NCBI GenBank assembly: GCA_025642065.1
Contig: JAODUP010001199.1
Span: 48,501-112,500, forward strand
From: Paralvinella palmiformis
Lineage: Eukaryota > Annelida > Polychaeta > Terebellida > Alvinellidae
Reading direction: 5' to 3'
Length of the DNA: 64,000 nucleotides
Within the stretch, counting starts at the first letter, position 1. The number at the start of each line of letters is the position of its first letter. The translations under genes and the position numbers were made by a program. Shown in pieces: positions 31,835-43,862 of the stretch. The notes below the pieces were generated by a model. That model worked only from the letters and a program-made list of their open reading frames with translations. It searched no databases and was not told the origin of the DNA.

Positions 31835-33436
31835 CTAATAATGACAAACTTCTATAGCGCCAATATCCGTGAAAAGAATCAAGCTCAGTGGCACACCTAA
31901 TACACGGGGGTTGGGCAAACTCATAGTCAAGGTATGATGCAAAATTCAGCAACAAAGGACTGGATGCACTGAAAACTTAGGACGGATAAAGAAGTCTGAA
32001 AAGGTGAGCGTTCAAATGGCGATGGAAAGAAACTATGTTATTTGATGACTTAACAAGTTCCAAAGAGTAGGGACAGCAACTGAAAAACACGAGTCCCAGC
32101 ATGAGTTTTCACCTCTAGGAACAGAGAACAAGTGAAAACTATATGAACGGAGTTCTCTGGGCTTCCAGTTGCTTTAATTTAGTCACTTTAAAATGTGTTG
32201 TACTATGTGAGCCAGAACATATTTTAATTACATTAACAGTGTAAAGTGCCTTAATGCACCACATGCTAAGACACTAAATAAAATGCTATTGTATATATTA
32301 CATATACTTGTATGCAAAATAAATAGATGAGCCAACAATTCTGTATCTGTTATATTTTTTGAGAAAATCTAATTTAGAGACCGAACATTCAAACGTATTC
32401 AACTTGACACCAGAAAACCATAACCCAGTTATAAAGTGAAAATATATAGCAAATAGTTTTCCCAAGATATCCCATTATAACTCAAATTTAAATTTATTTC
32501 AAATCTAAATTGGTTAGAAACCTGTTTGATAACTATAATTATAATAAATTTATTTACAACCGTCTGTGGAAATAATTGTCCCTCTATTTACATTCATAAG
32601 TGCAATACCTAAATGTAGAAAAAAGGGCTAATCGTAAGTTGCAGATTTTGTTAAGTACGGTAAATATTACTGGTAAGTAGTAGCAAGAATCACCTCCTTG
32701 AAACATATTTAGGAAATACGGAGAAAAGCTAAATAATCCACACAAAAAATGTGTCCGCAATCAACATTTTTATCCATTTCTTATTCAATGGCTTTCATAC
32801 CCAGCCGTACATAATAAGAGATGTACAACATGACAATTTCGGTATTATTAATACAGCTCAAATATTTCACATATATGAACTGAACAGAAATAATCGACAA
32901 GGCTAAAAACATCCCTAAAACAGTAAAGATGATGATTGGTGTTTTATGGCCACTTTTGTGCACATGGTAGGCTAAATGGGCCGAGCGACCTCCAAAGGTA
33001 TTGAAGCAAAGTCAAACATGAAACAACCTTCGGATATGCCCACACCGAGATTCGAACTCGGTGGTAGCGATCTGTGGTCCAACACGCTACCACTGAGGCA
33101 CCCAAAAATTAACATAAACAAAATGATATCTTAACAAATGGAGTAAATGATGATCACAAACAAATTTAAATTATAAAAACTAAATTTAATGTCAATCAAA
33201 CTATTCCTTTAAACAGAAATTTGTCGATATTCTACGCAAACTATACTCACCAAGGCTGCATATCCGGCACTATCAACAGCATCTGGATCTCCTCCATTAC
33301 CGAGATATTTCTTCACTTTATCCACTTCACCATCCATAGCTGCAGCCCAGATACCACGCTCAAAGTCCAATTCATCCAAATTCTGCTGCACTGATGGCGT
33401 GGCGGCGGTGTGAGAACAGCAGTGGTCATGTGCCAT
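29292..33436 (-). CDS. ANKRD39: ANKRD39-like ankyrin repeat protein, three exons
   Basis: The exons on the minus strand are 33436-33251, 30267-30061 and 29435-29292, all joined in phase 0 with GT-AG junctions. They encode 178 residues, close to the about 183 of the vertebrate protein. The start MAHDHCCSHTA keeps the Cys/His-rich N-terminus of ANKRD39. It is followed by VQQNLDELDFERGIWAAA and then ankyrin repeats: DSAGYAAL|HYAARSG, SGGATPMHRAAYQGHTEI and SDGKTALHKAAER. The protein is a small soluble adaptor with no catalytic motif; its partners are poorly known. Introns are 2,983 and 625 bp, and the larger one carries SINE and LINE inserts. The first ATG at 33436 fits the family N-terminus. 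MSL2 lies 2.5 kb away in divergent orientation. Confidence 0.92.
29640..29995. repeat. GGAATTG-rich element in ANKRD39 intron 2
   Basis: Words ggaattg and caattcc occur more than ten times in both orientations around a core of tactccaagtag repeats. This is the style of subterminal repeats of non-autonomous hAT-like elements. The termini are not clear. Confidence 0.45.
30991..31223 (-). mobile_element. SINE with SINE-A body but a different tRNA-like head
   Basis: The low-coordinate end has the family body (catggccacttttgtcttca then gtaggctaaatgggccgag). The head (rev. comp. ctgatggcacattggttaga ... gaaggtttgaatctagc) is a different tRNA-like sequence, with a CTGCAAA loop like a Cys-type anticodon arm. 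It lies in ANKRD39 intron 1. Confidence 0.6.
31793..31831. repeat. (AT)n microsatellite
   Basis: An (AT)n run abuts the tail of the LINE fragment that follows. Confidence 0.9.
31840..32172 (-). pseudogene. LINE 3' end, second copy
   Basis: It matches 12725-13110 in order (acttctatagcgccaatat, gggcaaactcatagt, agagtagggacagcaactg, gttctctgggctt). A broken minus frame gives CFSVAVPTLWNLL, the LINE ORF2 C-terminal motif. It is in ANKRD39 intron 1. Confidence 0.6.
32931..33105 (-). mobile_element. SINE-A copy, full length
   Basis: Body to head: tgatgattggtgttttatgg ... cacaccgagattcgaactcgg ... gaggcaccca. It lies in ANKRD39 intron 1, about 145 bp from the exon 1 donor. Confidence 0.85.
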
Positions 33437-33807
33437 ATCACCACTCCAGGATCACGTAGATGGACCCAATATGACAAAACCTGTGTAACTGAAGAGAAAA
33501 TTGTAACACTTTATCCAGCCACTGGCTTATTGGAAAAATGTTCCGGTTATCGTAAACATTACAGCAAAACGTTCTTCTCTGAAATAGCTTTCCAAACTAA
33601 CATAAAAAAATCCCTCCCTACAACTTTTAAGCAAAGAGTGTACCGCACAAATATCCTTCAACAGAAAACTTAGGTTTAAAAACAATAAAAATCACTACAT
33701 GTATGTTTATTGCATTTTTGCTTAACCTGTGGTGCAGTTATCCCCTGATTTTAACGTATTGCATGTGCCTGGGATATAATGCTTACAGAAATAAAGGCTT
33801 TAAACCA

Positions 33808-35050
33808 GTGTTGGCATTCTCCCCGGCAAAAAGGTATTTCTCCCCAGTTAGTCCCCATGGCAAGAAGAAATAGCAGAAAGTGGGGAGAAACTCCCAGATG
33901 TGTTTATTTTAAGGTGCAGCATTGTAACAACAAGCAAAACAGAGTACATTAGTAAATTTGTATGGGGATATAATTAATTATAAATTTATTCATCTGTTTA
34001 ACAAAATAGTTTTAAGAAAAATAACAAATATTCAAGATTTAATTGGTTTATTATATCATATTTAGCACTGTATTATTTTGTGTATGAAAATTGTTGTATT
34101 AGAACATGTTTATATGCACATTATGCAGATGTGAAACAAAATGATGTACATATATGACGTACATGAATGTTATATGATAATGAGTAAAATAACACTTCAA
34201 AACATCAAGATAAAGCACTATGTCCAGCCAATATTCAACATTTGCAAAGTATAAATTTGTTATATCATATGTGCATCTCAAGAGAGTATATATAAAAGAT
34301 GACAATATCAATAGCCATGCAAAGTTTTGCATATATGCTCAAGAATAACTAACTAATTCACCACCTGCTGAGACCCCCCCTCACATCCCCCCCCGTCTGA
34401 TAAGTGCCACATTAATCTAGTCATTATGAAGTCTATCCAACATATTGTAATTGGGCAATGCAGATACTTCCCTGTAATAACAATCACATACTGCTGCATG
34501 TGATATATGCAGCAGTGTGCGAGTAGCATGTGATTGTTATTACACAGCAGCATCTCTTCACATTGATACATACTTGTAGTTATTACTACAGACTACATGA
34601 TGTTACCAGGAATATCCAAGCATGACTAGACACATTATCACCCTCCTCATAGTTGATTTAGTATTTGATAGTGTTATGTTGACCTGAAAGTGTTGATAAA
34701 ATCAAATTTATTCAGCATTATAATGTATATCACTGCACAGATACCAGAAACAAACACTGATGAAACAGTCTCAATCTTTTACCTCACAATCTTAAACATG
34801 ATGAATTATTTACATACACTTTAAATAAGTATCTGGCATGTGCAACAGGTTTTTTTGGACAAGATTTATAATTAAATAACTTATCCATATATATATTGGT
34901 TTAAACTGTTAAAGTCTCTACTAATTATATATTTTCATGGTAACTTTCTACAAATATAGTTTCTCCCCTTTCTGCTATTTCTCCCATAGGAGAAAGTATT
35001 TCTGCCATATTGGCAGAAACTGGGTAATTACTGTGCTTTTTACCATGTAA
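33808..35050. repeat. Inverted pair of ctcccc/agaaatagcagaaa blocks
   Basis: agaaatagcagaaagtggggagaaact (33868-33894) recurs inverted at about 34963-34990 (tttctcccctttctgctatttct). The left block begins near cagtgttggc, a hAT-like start. The right end is not matched, so a complete element is unproven. Confidence 0.4.
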
Positions 35051-35170
35051 GGGGTGCTGGATTCAAGAAGATCCGAGTCAGGTATAATACTATTGTACAT
35101 ATTGAGCCTCAGAACAGGGTTACCTGGTTCTTGTGCTATATAAACATGCATTGTTATTATTATTGTCTTT
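35045..35170 (+). mobile_element. SINE-D 3' part
   Basis: The sequence gattcaagaagatccgagtc, then taatactattgtacat, then gtgctatataa matches the 3' half of the element at 47425-47745. The head is lost. Confidence 0.55.
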
Positions 35171-35955
35171 AAATGAAAAGGTTAAAATATAAGAATCAAA
35201 CTTTTAAATATGAGAAGAAAACAATTAACCATTATCATGATTACACAATCACAAACATTTCAATGTTTTTTTAATGGCTATGAATAAAATAAATAAACAA
35301 GAACCCTATTATCAGACAAGGTTACTGCATAGGAGTAAGATAAATAATGTAAGTTATTTAATAGTCATAATGACATATTATAAAACAAAATTGTTAACAA
35401 ATTTATATGAAAATATATGATGAAATGAAACTTGAACGGTGTGTATGAATGAAACATCAGTAAATTTAAAACTGCACTTAGACTAAATGTAACTGATTAA
35501 CAGGACTAACTCCAGTGCCAGGCATAGCACTAAGTCTTAGTTCTATGCTAGAACTTAGTGATATAACAATTGCAAGTCTTAGACTTAGTCCTATGTTATG
35601 GCTAGACTCTATACCTCATTACTATTAATCAATTTTAATCATTAAATTAATGGTATGTCAAAGATAACATAATACATATGTTTGACAGTATACTGTATTT
35701 AAATCTATTTAATCGTTTTCAACTAACATTTCGTGTCGAACGCCAAACATACACGAGACATTACCCCAAACCCATCACAAAAACCATCGCTCGACCATGA
35801 AACATGTGTAACTAAAATGGATGCTCCCTAAGAGATGATTGACATTTTCGTTTACGTCACGGGGGCTTCATGTTGATTTTGTGGTACTTTGTGAGAGCGG
35901 TCGAAGAGAAAGAGGATTTTGTTGCAGCAAACGCAGATCGCGGCCCGAAACAGTC

Positions 35956-37358
35956 ATGGCGGCTACGAACGCCATCAATCTCTACATAAATACATGCCGC
36001 TACGTGATTCAGTCAAATCCGTACGACCCAGATACGTGGCCCGAACTGCATCGCTATCTGCCGTACCTACGCCAATCGCTGTCCTGCTGCGTATGCAGCA
36101 AGGTTTTACATATTCCGATGGGCCTTCCGGACAGCCCTTGCCAGCATCACGTATGTAAAGAATGCATCGGCGGGAAAATGCGATTTAAGCCGACGTGCAG
36201 CTGGTGTAAGGATTCCTCGCAGTACGTCGAGAATTCGATCTTACGGACCGTTATTCAGTGCTTTAAGAAACTATGCGAGTACTTGGGCTCTTCGGCCGTC
36301 GCGGTCAGCGTAGGAAATATAAACACTGTCGATACGAATATATTAATGACGGCTATAAATGACGGCATGCACATCAAGGATGACTATGTATCGCCGACGG
36401 GGCCGCAATTCGTGCTTTTCCCACCGAAATTGCATAAAATAAATTCGAGGCGGACGTCGAAGGAAGAACGAACTGTTCAGCGCGCCGACTCTTCGAATCA
36501 AGACAAAGGTGAAGGACGTTTGGTGGGGAGCGTTTCTTCTACTAATCGCGAACGCTCATCGCCCCGTAAACGAAGGTCTCACACCATTAAAACCGAACCC
36601 CGGTGGAAACTGTCCAGTGCGTGAACGGTGACGAATCTGTAAGAGACAAAAAACTGGTTGGCGCGGAAACGAAGGTCTGTAGAAAGAGAAAACGTATATC
36701 GGAATCCGGTAGCAGGAATAAAGCGAAACAACCACAACAGCAGTGCCCTAATGGACATGGCATTGATTTGGATAGCGAAAACAGATCTATATTATCTCGC
36801 AATAGCATATACGAGACAGTTGCAGCGGAGCATGACTATAATAGGAATTCGGCCCCAAATGTTACCACAAATTCAGTACTGAAAGTTCGAATTCGAAAGG
36901 TTGAAGGGGACCACGAGAGTTTAATCAGACGACCTAAGCTGGTCGCTGAAGCTATGTTCACACATGATGTAGTGACTAATTCGCTGAATGCAGACGATGA
37001 TTTTAATAAGACGGACAGTCTTGGCGATATTAGTAATAACAATGACACACTGCAGGGTGATAAAACGGATCAGGGAAAAAATAAACCATCTGGCAAGAGG
37101 AAGATAACTGGTTGTCGGTGTGGTTTAGCCACACCGAATCCTGGGAAGTTGACATGCTGTGGACAGCGCTGCCCTTGTTATTCATCATTTAAGGGATGTG
37201 TGGACTGTAAATGTCGTGGCTGCAGGAATCCACGTGGAGACCGGCCATCACCTCATTCACTGAAGGCCCAGCTCACATCACAGTCACGAATACCACTGAC
37301 ATCACCAAGTCCACAGCTTATTCTTACCCCAATCAAAATGGACAATAATAATATATAG
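35956..37358 (+). CDS. MSL2: MSL2 E3 ubiquitin-protein ligase, single exon, apparent 1-base frameshift
   Basis: The N-terminal frame (ATG 35956) begins MAATNAINLYINTCR..., as in MSL2. It has the RING finger at residues about 44-84 (SLSCCVCSKV, CQHHVCKEC, KPTCSWCKD). It runs out of frame to a stop at 36624. A second frame, open from 36603 to the stop at 37358, carries the CXC domain (CRCGLATPNPGKLTCCGQ...CKCRGCRNP). One extra C in the CCCC run at 36598-36601 would join them into about 467 residues, somewhat shorter than the about 577 of human MSL2. MSL2 is the RING ligase of the MSL H4K16 acetylation complex; CXC domains bind DNA. Both halves show no other damage, so a sequencing or assembly error is likelier than a pseudogene. 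ATTAAA at 37553-37558 may be the polyadenylation signal. Confidence 0.9.
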
Positions 37359-37359
37359 A

Positions 37360-38566
37360 TTGTTTTGATACTGACATGTTGTATTGTGTAGTTTTGTTAA
37401 TGGCACTGCACTAAACAGTATTACTTAGTATCTATTGGTGTGTTTATTTGTACTTTGTGAAAGATGGATTATTATTATTGTTTCTGTGGGTTTAGCCATT
37501 TCATTGCTTGTTCTTTGTTTTGATTCTTGATCTGGTTAGCACAATACTGAGAATTAAAAATTAATGCCCCAATTAGTACTCTTATCTTAAATCAAAATTC
37601 GCCTTTGAAATTACAATCAAAACATGCTTATTATTGTCTGTTTGTTTGTAGCCAGTCCTGTTATTTACTTCAAATCTAACTGAATAATTTGTGAATTCAT
37701 GGTCGATTGATGACGTGCAACACGGACAAAAAGCTGTGTCATACATTGAATGAACATCATGCAAACACAAAGTCGCTGTTTGGTAGAGTGTCTTCCAAGG
37801 CAGTGAATCCTCGACTCGATACCGTCGCATTGAGGCTGTTATTGTTTTCAGTTAGTGCAGCATTACTAGAATCGTATTTTTAAGTTTTATCGATCCAATC
37901 TAAATCTGCTAAGATTGTCCTATTTTATTGGTATCTGTCGTGATAAAGTGGACAGGTAATGTGTGTTCGTGTTGGATCATCATGATTATATTAGTATGTA
38001 TGTATGTATCACAGACCATTAAATGGAAATTGGAGTAAAAAAACTAACCCTAATATTGCTGTAGTCGTATGTTGTTTTTTGTTGCATTCTTAAACTAATG
38101 ATTAAAAACTAAATCTTATTTACCGAAATTGGCAGATTTTGAATTTAATTAAAGTTTTGATCATTGTTCCAAAAACAGAGAACACACACAGTATACCAGC
38201 ATGCAAAAGAGTAACACACAGAAATACATGAATTAGAATAAATCCGGTGTTTATTCGTGTATCGGGCTGCAAAGCCACCAATAGTTGGACTTGCTTGTTG
38301 GATAATCTTTTTTTCTGGAACATTTAATGTTGGTGTAAAGATAACCTTTCCTATCACAATTAAGTCCACTTAGTGGAAATATATATACCCTAATATTTTA
38401 CTATATACTTCAACCTCATATTTACTGATTTCAGTGAAATTATTTGTCAGACTCTTAATGAACCTTTGACTTGTCAGTCTGTCATATGATAATAGGGCTG
38501 ATGTGATGGAAATAAGTTAGTGTAGATAGTCGAAATTCATTTGAATTCATGTCCTATTATAACTAG
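37360..38566. other. MSL2 3' flank
   Basis: This is AT-rich sequence and probably includes the MSL2 3' UTR up to about 37575. A minus-strand ORF (37582-37830) has four cysteines but no recognised domain. No repeat copy is seen before 38568. Confidence 0.45.
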
Positions 38567-38567
38567 A

Positions 38568-38725
38568 GTGGTGCCACTATGGTAAAACTGGTAGCGTTCG
38601 TTGTTGGTCACATATCTGAACCACCTGAGTTCAAATCTCGGCGTGTTCATGTCTGAATTACCTTCGTAGGTCACTCGACCCATTTAGCCTACCCTGTGCA
38701 CAAAATTGGCCCTAAAACATCCATC
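38568..38725 (+). mobile_element. SINE-A copy
   Basis: Head: gtgccactatggtaaaactg ... gagttcaaatctcggcgtg. Body: ctcgacccatttagcctacc ... gcacaaaattggccctaaa. It is diverged. Confidence 0.8.
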
Positions 38726-38910
38726 CTATTCTAACTTGATATGCTGTGGCCAACAATTACAAGGAGGACAGATGCCAGTCTGTGACATCTTCTACCCCCC
38801 AAATTTTAATGCCCTCTGCAATTTTTCATTTTATTGGATCATTCTGAACATTATCATAATTTGATGGAGTGCAACTATAAGAGTTGATTCTTATTGAATT
38901 TGAAGGGGAA

Positions 38911-39063
38911 GTTATGGTTGGTGTTTTATGGCCACTTTGAGCACATGGTAGACTAAATGGGCCGAGCGACCTCCAAAGGTAATGAAGTGACATCAAAGAT
39001 GAAACACCCTTCAGATATGCCCACACCGAGATTCAAACACGGGTGGCAGCTACTGCTAGACAA
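38911..39063 (-). mobile_element. SINE-A copy, head truncated
   Basis: Body to head: ggttggtgttttatggccac ... cacaccgagattcaaacacg ... ctgctagaca. It is in inverse orientation to the copy 190 bp upstream. Confidence 0.8.
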
Positions 39064-39254
39064 CCTTTGAAGGGGAAGAAAGAAATTAAAAGTATCTCCG
39101 AGTAGTGATTGATCATAGATTTATAACCCAATATTCCAATAATAATAATGTATATATAATAAAGCACCCTTATATTACCAGGAGAAATACTAAGTAGCCT
39201 TACAGTGATACCCCCCAATAAGATTAATGTAAAAATCAAATATTAGATTTGAAC

Positions 39255-39545
39255 AATAAATATTATTAATCTGTGAATGGGGCCTTGTATAGGTGAGTTT
39301 TTAGAACATATTTAAACTACATTTCTAATATCTGCCGGCAACCTGTTCTATAAAGTGGCATTGCGATACTAAACGTACAATCACCGTATGACTTGAGCCA
39401 ACACGCATTTAGGTAACTGGATAGTAGGACTTTTTCATCCAATTATTCCTGGTGGTGAAGCAGTAAATTACAGAACATATGCATCTCCATCATTTGAAAT
39501 GGACAAGAAAATTTCGGCCATTACTATTATTATTACAGTGGTTAG
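39255..39545 (+). mobile_element. SINE-C-like element, 3' part
   Basis: About 39452-39500 (gtggtgaagcagtaaattac ... catttgaaat) matches 44957-45010 of the tRNA-headed element at 44805. The tail contains attactattattatta. The 5' part differs from that element. Confidence 0.5.
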
Positions 39546-39794
39546 TAAAACCTTGAAATGGGTGTGCTATCTTATAGGCAACTAAAAGTGTAGTTTTTCA
39601 AGAATTGAGCTAAATTTGCTCCAGTAGCTGGGCTTATTTACTTATAGTTCGTGATTATCATTGGGTGGATTTTCGGTTACTTTTATAAGCATTATAAATA
39701 AACACAGCCTACAAAAATACCTTTTTTTAACGTTATGATTTTGTTCAGATAATGTTTTGGTAACATTTTCTGGTCTACTTTTTAAAACATTTTT

Positions 39795-39945
39795 CATGTA
39801 TAGAGCGTGAGACTAATGGCTATGATCATTCTGTGCGGGAGATCACTTGTTCGCGCCTCGGCCGTGGTACTATATAGTAGTAGTTTTTCACCCAAACAGT
39901 CAACTGGCAAGGTTTTCTCCACTTCTGCCATTATATATATATAGT
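39795..39945 (+). mobile_element. tRNA-like SINE head, single copy here
   Basis: The stretch tagagcgtgagactaatggc, followed by cacttgttcgcgcctcgg, has A-box and B-box-like elements but no acceptor-stem pairing. It is a probable SINE head. Confidence 0.35.
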
Positions 39946-41098
39946 AATGTTAATATAATTAACGTTATCATAACATATTGTACTAACGTTATCATAACAT
40001 TTTCATAATATTATTATATCGGCATAGTAATACTAACTCCACACAAATAATGTTGGTAAAATAAAACCAATGATGTTTTGGCAATTTATTTCATTTATTT
40101 GCCAAAAATACAATTTTGGACGAGTCTGATCTTCTCTGGATGCTTTCAGAAGGTGAATTATCTGAACAACATATTAAGCACAGCCAGTTAACTGTTCCTT
40201 TGTAACGTATTATAATTAAAATGGTTATATTTCTACGATGATAACTACAGAACATTTAAATATATATATATATATTAATTGAAATGAATTTGAAACGTAA
40301 ATTTCAGCTGAATAAGTATATTTATTCTTACCTGTTAGAATGTTATCCTGTGTTCTTTGGATAGCCAGTTAAATATTATGGCGGGTGTTTGTATCCTTGC
40401 AAAATTTAGGTGACGATTGAGTCTTTAGTGTGGGCGCCATCTCGGGGCAAATTAAAAGCGTTTTATCTGTATAATGTGCTCGGTCCCGTTTGATAATATT
40501 GGTGGTTCAACATTTCTAAATTCAGTTTTAGCACTTGGTATTTTGAGCTTCATTTTTAAATTATACTATTAATAAGAGTCCGATTGGTTGAATTGTACAT
40601 TTTACAGCACGTTCACCGGATCATCAACACACATTATATATCGGTATATGGCCAGATATTGTAATGTAGATCTTAGAGTATTGCTTGGCATTAGATTTCT
40701 ACCTGAAATGAATTCACGTTTTCACTTCCAGGATGGCCTTAGATCGGGGCTCTATCATAACGTAATAAGCCAAACTAATGTTTATATGGTTTGTTTTCAC
40801 ATCGAAGATGGCGGATGAGTCAACGGGACAAAAGCGAGTGTGAACACAGAGGGAGGATAACAATGTTAAACTGATGTTTTAATTGTGGATCTATCAGATA
40901 ATGTTTTTTTAAATGGTCAAACGAAATAATTCCAATCTGTTTGGTTATTAGGAAATGTAGAAATTTAGATATCTGCCAATCTCATCATTGTGTCAGAGTT
41001 TTTATTAAGGCTGAAGTAAATGCACAAATCTACAGTCAGGTGAGATATAATTATAATTTAAAACAATGTTAACTCAAAATATTAGATCAATATATGGC

Positions 41099-41138
<40 letters not shown>

Positions 41139-41430
41139 TTCTTATTTTTGGTATGAATACCGTTATTATTATAACAGAAAAAAGTAGTTTAATGAAATTA
41201 ATACAAAAACATATCAATTTGTGAAGAAACATTCTAATGTATCAACTAAAAATGTAGTGTAGGCATGACATTTAACATGAAATATAATTTATAAAACATT
41301 ATTTTTGGAGCTTAATTAATTTGTTCGTTTCATACATTTCATATCATCCTATTATCATGGGACTGTATATGATCCAGAACAAAAAGAAAATGCAAATATA
41401 ATTTAAAAAATAGAATACTTTATTTGACAA
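39946..41430. other. AT-rich intergenic sequence
   Basis: Short (AT)n runs (about 39935, 40260) and an (AT)n(GT)n tract (41098-41138) are the only features. An ORF at 40588-40818 has no recognisable domain. Confidence 0.45.
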
Positions 41431-41439
41431 CATGTATGT

Positions 41440-42390
41440 ATCTCAACAGTGGATGGCAGTATCGAATCGAATATTTTGTGTGCCAGCTCCTCCTCCTCAC
41501 AAACAATGCATTCCCTCTGCAAGTGTCCTAAAGGTGGTAGGCGTATATCGTTCCTTACATTCACTACAGTTCTCTATCAAATTGGTAGATTTGAGTACTA
41601 AATAGTTCGCTCGACGAGTGATTTAAGCTCAGAGGTTCTCGATGGAATTTATATCTGGAGAATAAGATGACCATGACAGATAATGAACATTGTGGATTTC
41701 CGGAAAAAGGATCACTGTATTGGCTCTGTGTGGAGTCATTATCGTCCTGGTAGATAACGTTTTTTTTCTTTCTGGATGGCTGCTTCAGCATATGGGAGCA
41801 TCGTGTTGTTGTCCAGGATGCGAATGTACAGATCCAGATTTCCGTTCAAGACGACAAGCTCACTTTGCCCACCAGAATGGAAAGCTCCGCTCACAGTAAA
41901 GCCATTATCACCTGCTTATATCTTTGATAGTATAAATTGTTCTTGGTGCATTTACTTTACTTTCCAATGTACTCGAAAACTACCACCAAGAAGGTACAGC
42001 TCGAAACGAGCCTCGATATCACCGAAGACAACTTGACTACAGTGTTGTAGCTGTAAACGAAGGTAGTCTATGGCCCATTGGAGAAGTCTTTGATCATGTA
42101 CCGGTTTTACCAACGGTTTCCTTAGGGTTCGCCTAGTTTGATACCAGACCGAGTCAAACGTCCATTCACTAGCATTCTGGATACCGGAGTATATATTCTG
42201 CCATTACACAACCGCATAAGCAATCGAATCTACCATCTCGTTGTTTTCAGGGGACGTCCCGGGCGATGTCTCGGCTTAGGTAGACCGGTATTCAGGATCT
42301 TGCTGGCCTCCCCATGCCTGATATTGAATTGCCTTTCAATATCTCTCTGTTTCTGTGCATTCTATCGCAGAGCCACAACGCCGTGAGAAA
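41440..42390 (-). pseudogene. Tc1/mariner-like transposase pseudogene
   Basis: Minus-strand broken frames read, in order: an HTH linker RHGEASKILNTG...RHRPGRPLKTT (about 42330-42240); GDNGFTVSGAFHSGGQSELVVLNGNLD (about 41910-41830); then IYQDDNDSTQ (about 41750); and SPDINSIENL (about 41650). These are the GRP linker, the QDND catalytic Asp block and the SPD.N.IE catalytic block. Several stops and shifts are present. Terminal inverted repeats were not found. Confidence 0.75.
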
Positions 42391-42399
42391 CAGTTCGGC

Positions 42400-42735
42400 T
42401 TATATGGTGAACAAATTTTCAGGAATGTCCATGCAAAATTTCAAAAACCAAAGATAAAGCGTTCGCGAGACTTGAGAGAACAAGTGACGGATTCCTATAT
42501 TATATTGTGCCCTATAAATCACCCGATTTGACCATGGTCAGATATCCAAACACTCCATGCGTGTTTGGAAAATGCTATTGATCTAAACAACGCATGATAT
42601 ACTGCTCATCTGTATGGCTAAGCAACGCATTAACCCTCATTGCAACGATACCGACAAAATTGGACGTATTTGACAATTTCGCTTAAACATTTAAACCAAG
42701 AATAATATTCATATTAAATGTCAATTCTGTATATT
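42400..42735. other. Flank of the Tc1-like remnant
   Basis: This is non-repetitive sequence that may contain the 5' end of the transposon. Nothing specific is recognised. Confidence 0.35.
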
Positions 42736-42966
42736 ATAGAAATCCAATTTATGCATAGCTTATGTAAATGTAAATAGAAATCCAAATTTACGTATAGCTT
42801 ATGTAAATGTAAATAGAAATCCAAATTTATATATAGCTTAAATGTAAATGTAAATAGAAATCCAACTTTACGTATAGCTTATGTAAATGTAAATAGAAAT
42901 CCAAATTTACGTATAGCTTATGTAAATAGAAATCCAATTTACGTATAGCTTATGTAAATGTAACTA
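42736..42966. repeat. 39-bp tandem repeat, about six copies
   Basis: The unit agaaatccaaatttacgtat...cttatgtaaatgtaaat (39 bp) repeats head to tail with small indels. One copy lacks the aatgta block. It is non-coding. Confidence 0.85.
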
Positions 42967-42969
42967 CCC

Positions 42970-43680
42970 GTTTTTATTATGCCTCGATTTGTTACTAAAT
43001 AACTAATAATTTCTCGGTAAAAGAAGACTCCCATATGTCGGCTCTTGGGCTCTATTCTGATCGATTAGAAGATTACAGCGGCAACTGTATATATATTTTA
43101 TATAACATGTGGCAACATGGAGGCGGGTACTGAATTAAGTTTTGACTCGCATCTCTGACCAACAACTAGCTTGTAGAACTTGCAGAAGAGGATTTTGGAG
43201 AACAGCAGGCTCCTTCATTTATTTTGCTCAACTTTGTCCTGTTTTTATCCAAGAAATACAGTTTGACCATTAATAGCCAAAACCCAAAGAGTTTTGTTAG
43301 AAAAAATTTCAGACTGTGCGTGCAGTTTATATGCATAGTCTATATGTTAATTATACTAAAATTGTTTACGCAAATTAGTGATTACATGCAAAGTTCTAGT
43401 TTAATAATATAATAGCTGTATAAAGAGTGACACACATCCTCGACAATTAGATGACTGGCGACACTTAGTATCTATTATTGTGTGAAGAAGTACTTAGTCG
43501 ACTAGTTTTCCAAACAATTAGCATCTCAATTGTATCAAATCAGTTTCTTTGCTATATGTATATTAATATGCTTTAAACTATACATACTTATTTGCGAGAT
43601 ATGAGATCAATTAGTTACGTAGATAAATATCAACTTAGAAAAGAAATTGTTACCATATGAGTTTGCCGAGATTATAACCC
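42970..43680. other. AT-rich sequence, nothing recognised
   Basis: No domain-bearing ORF and no repeat copy can be supported. Confidence 0.4.
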
Positions 43681-43689
43681 ACGATGTTG

Positions 43690-43862
43690 TTGTTGTTGTT
43701 GTTAAGTTGATTTATTTAACCTTTGTCGAGGCGCGACTCCCAAAGGAAAAAAAAGATTACACGAATACATGTATGAACCGGTTTCGAACCCATAACCTGA
43801 ATATTAACAGCGCAGTACTTTAACCCGTACTGCGCTGATGAGACGCTCCTTCAGATAATCGC
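43690..43862 (-). mobile_element. SINE with tRNA-Asn-like head
   Basis: On the minus strand, catcagcgcagtacgg, then cgctgttaatattcagg, then tatgggttcgaaacc give A-box, Asn-type anticodon loop and B-box regions. The ends do not pair as an acceptor stem, so it is not a tRNA gene. A (TTG)n tract closes the low-coordinate end. Confidence 0.55.

Larger units (their letters stand above)
33437..35955. other. Divergent intergenic region ANKRD39-MSL2
   Basis: Both promoters must lie here, but no TATA box stands out. It contains an inverted pair of ctcccc/gcagaaa blocks (33808-33905 and 34955-35050), a SINE-D 3' part (35045-35170) and a small hairpin of ttagttcta/tagaacttag type (about 35536-35562). 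The last 150 bp before the MSL2 ATG is richer in CpG than the surroundings. Confidence 0.5.

Noticed and set aside
35839..35955. Earlier in-frame start for MSL2
   Set aside because: The upstream codons begin at a TTG and do not resemble MSL2. The ATG at 35956 matches the family N-terminus.
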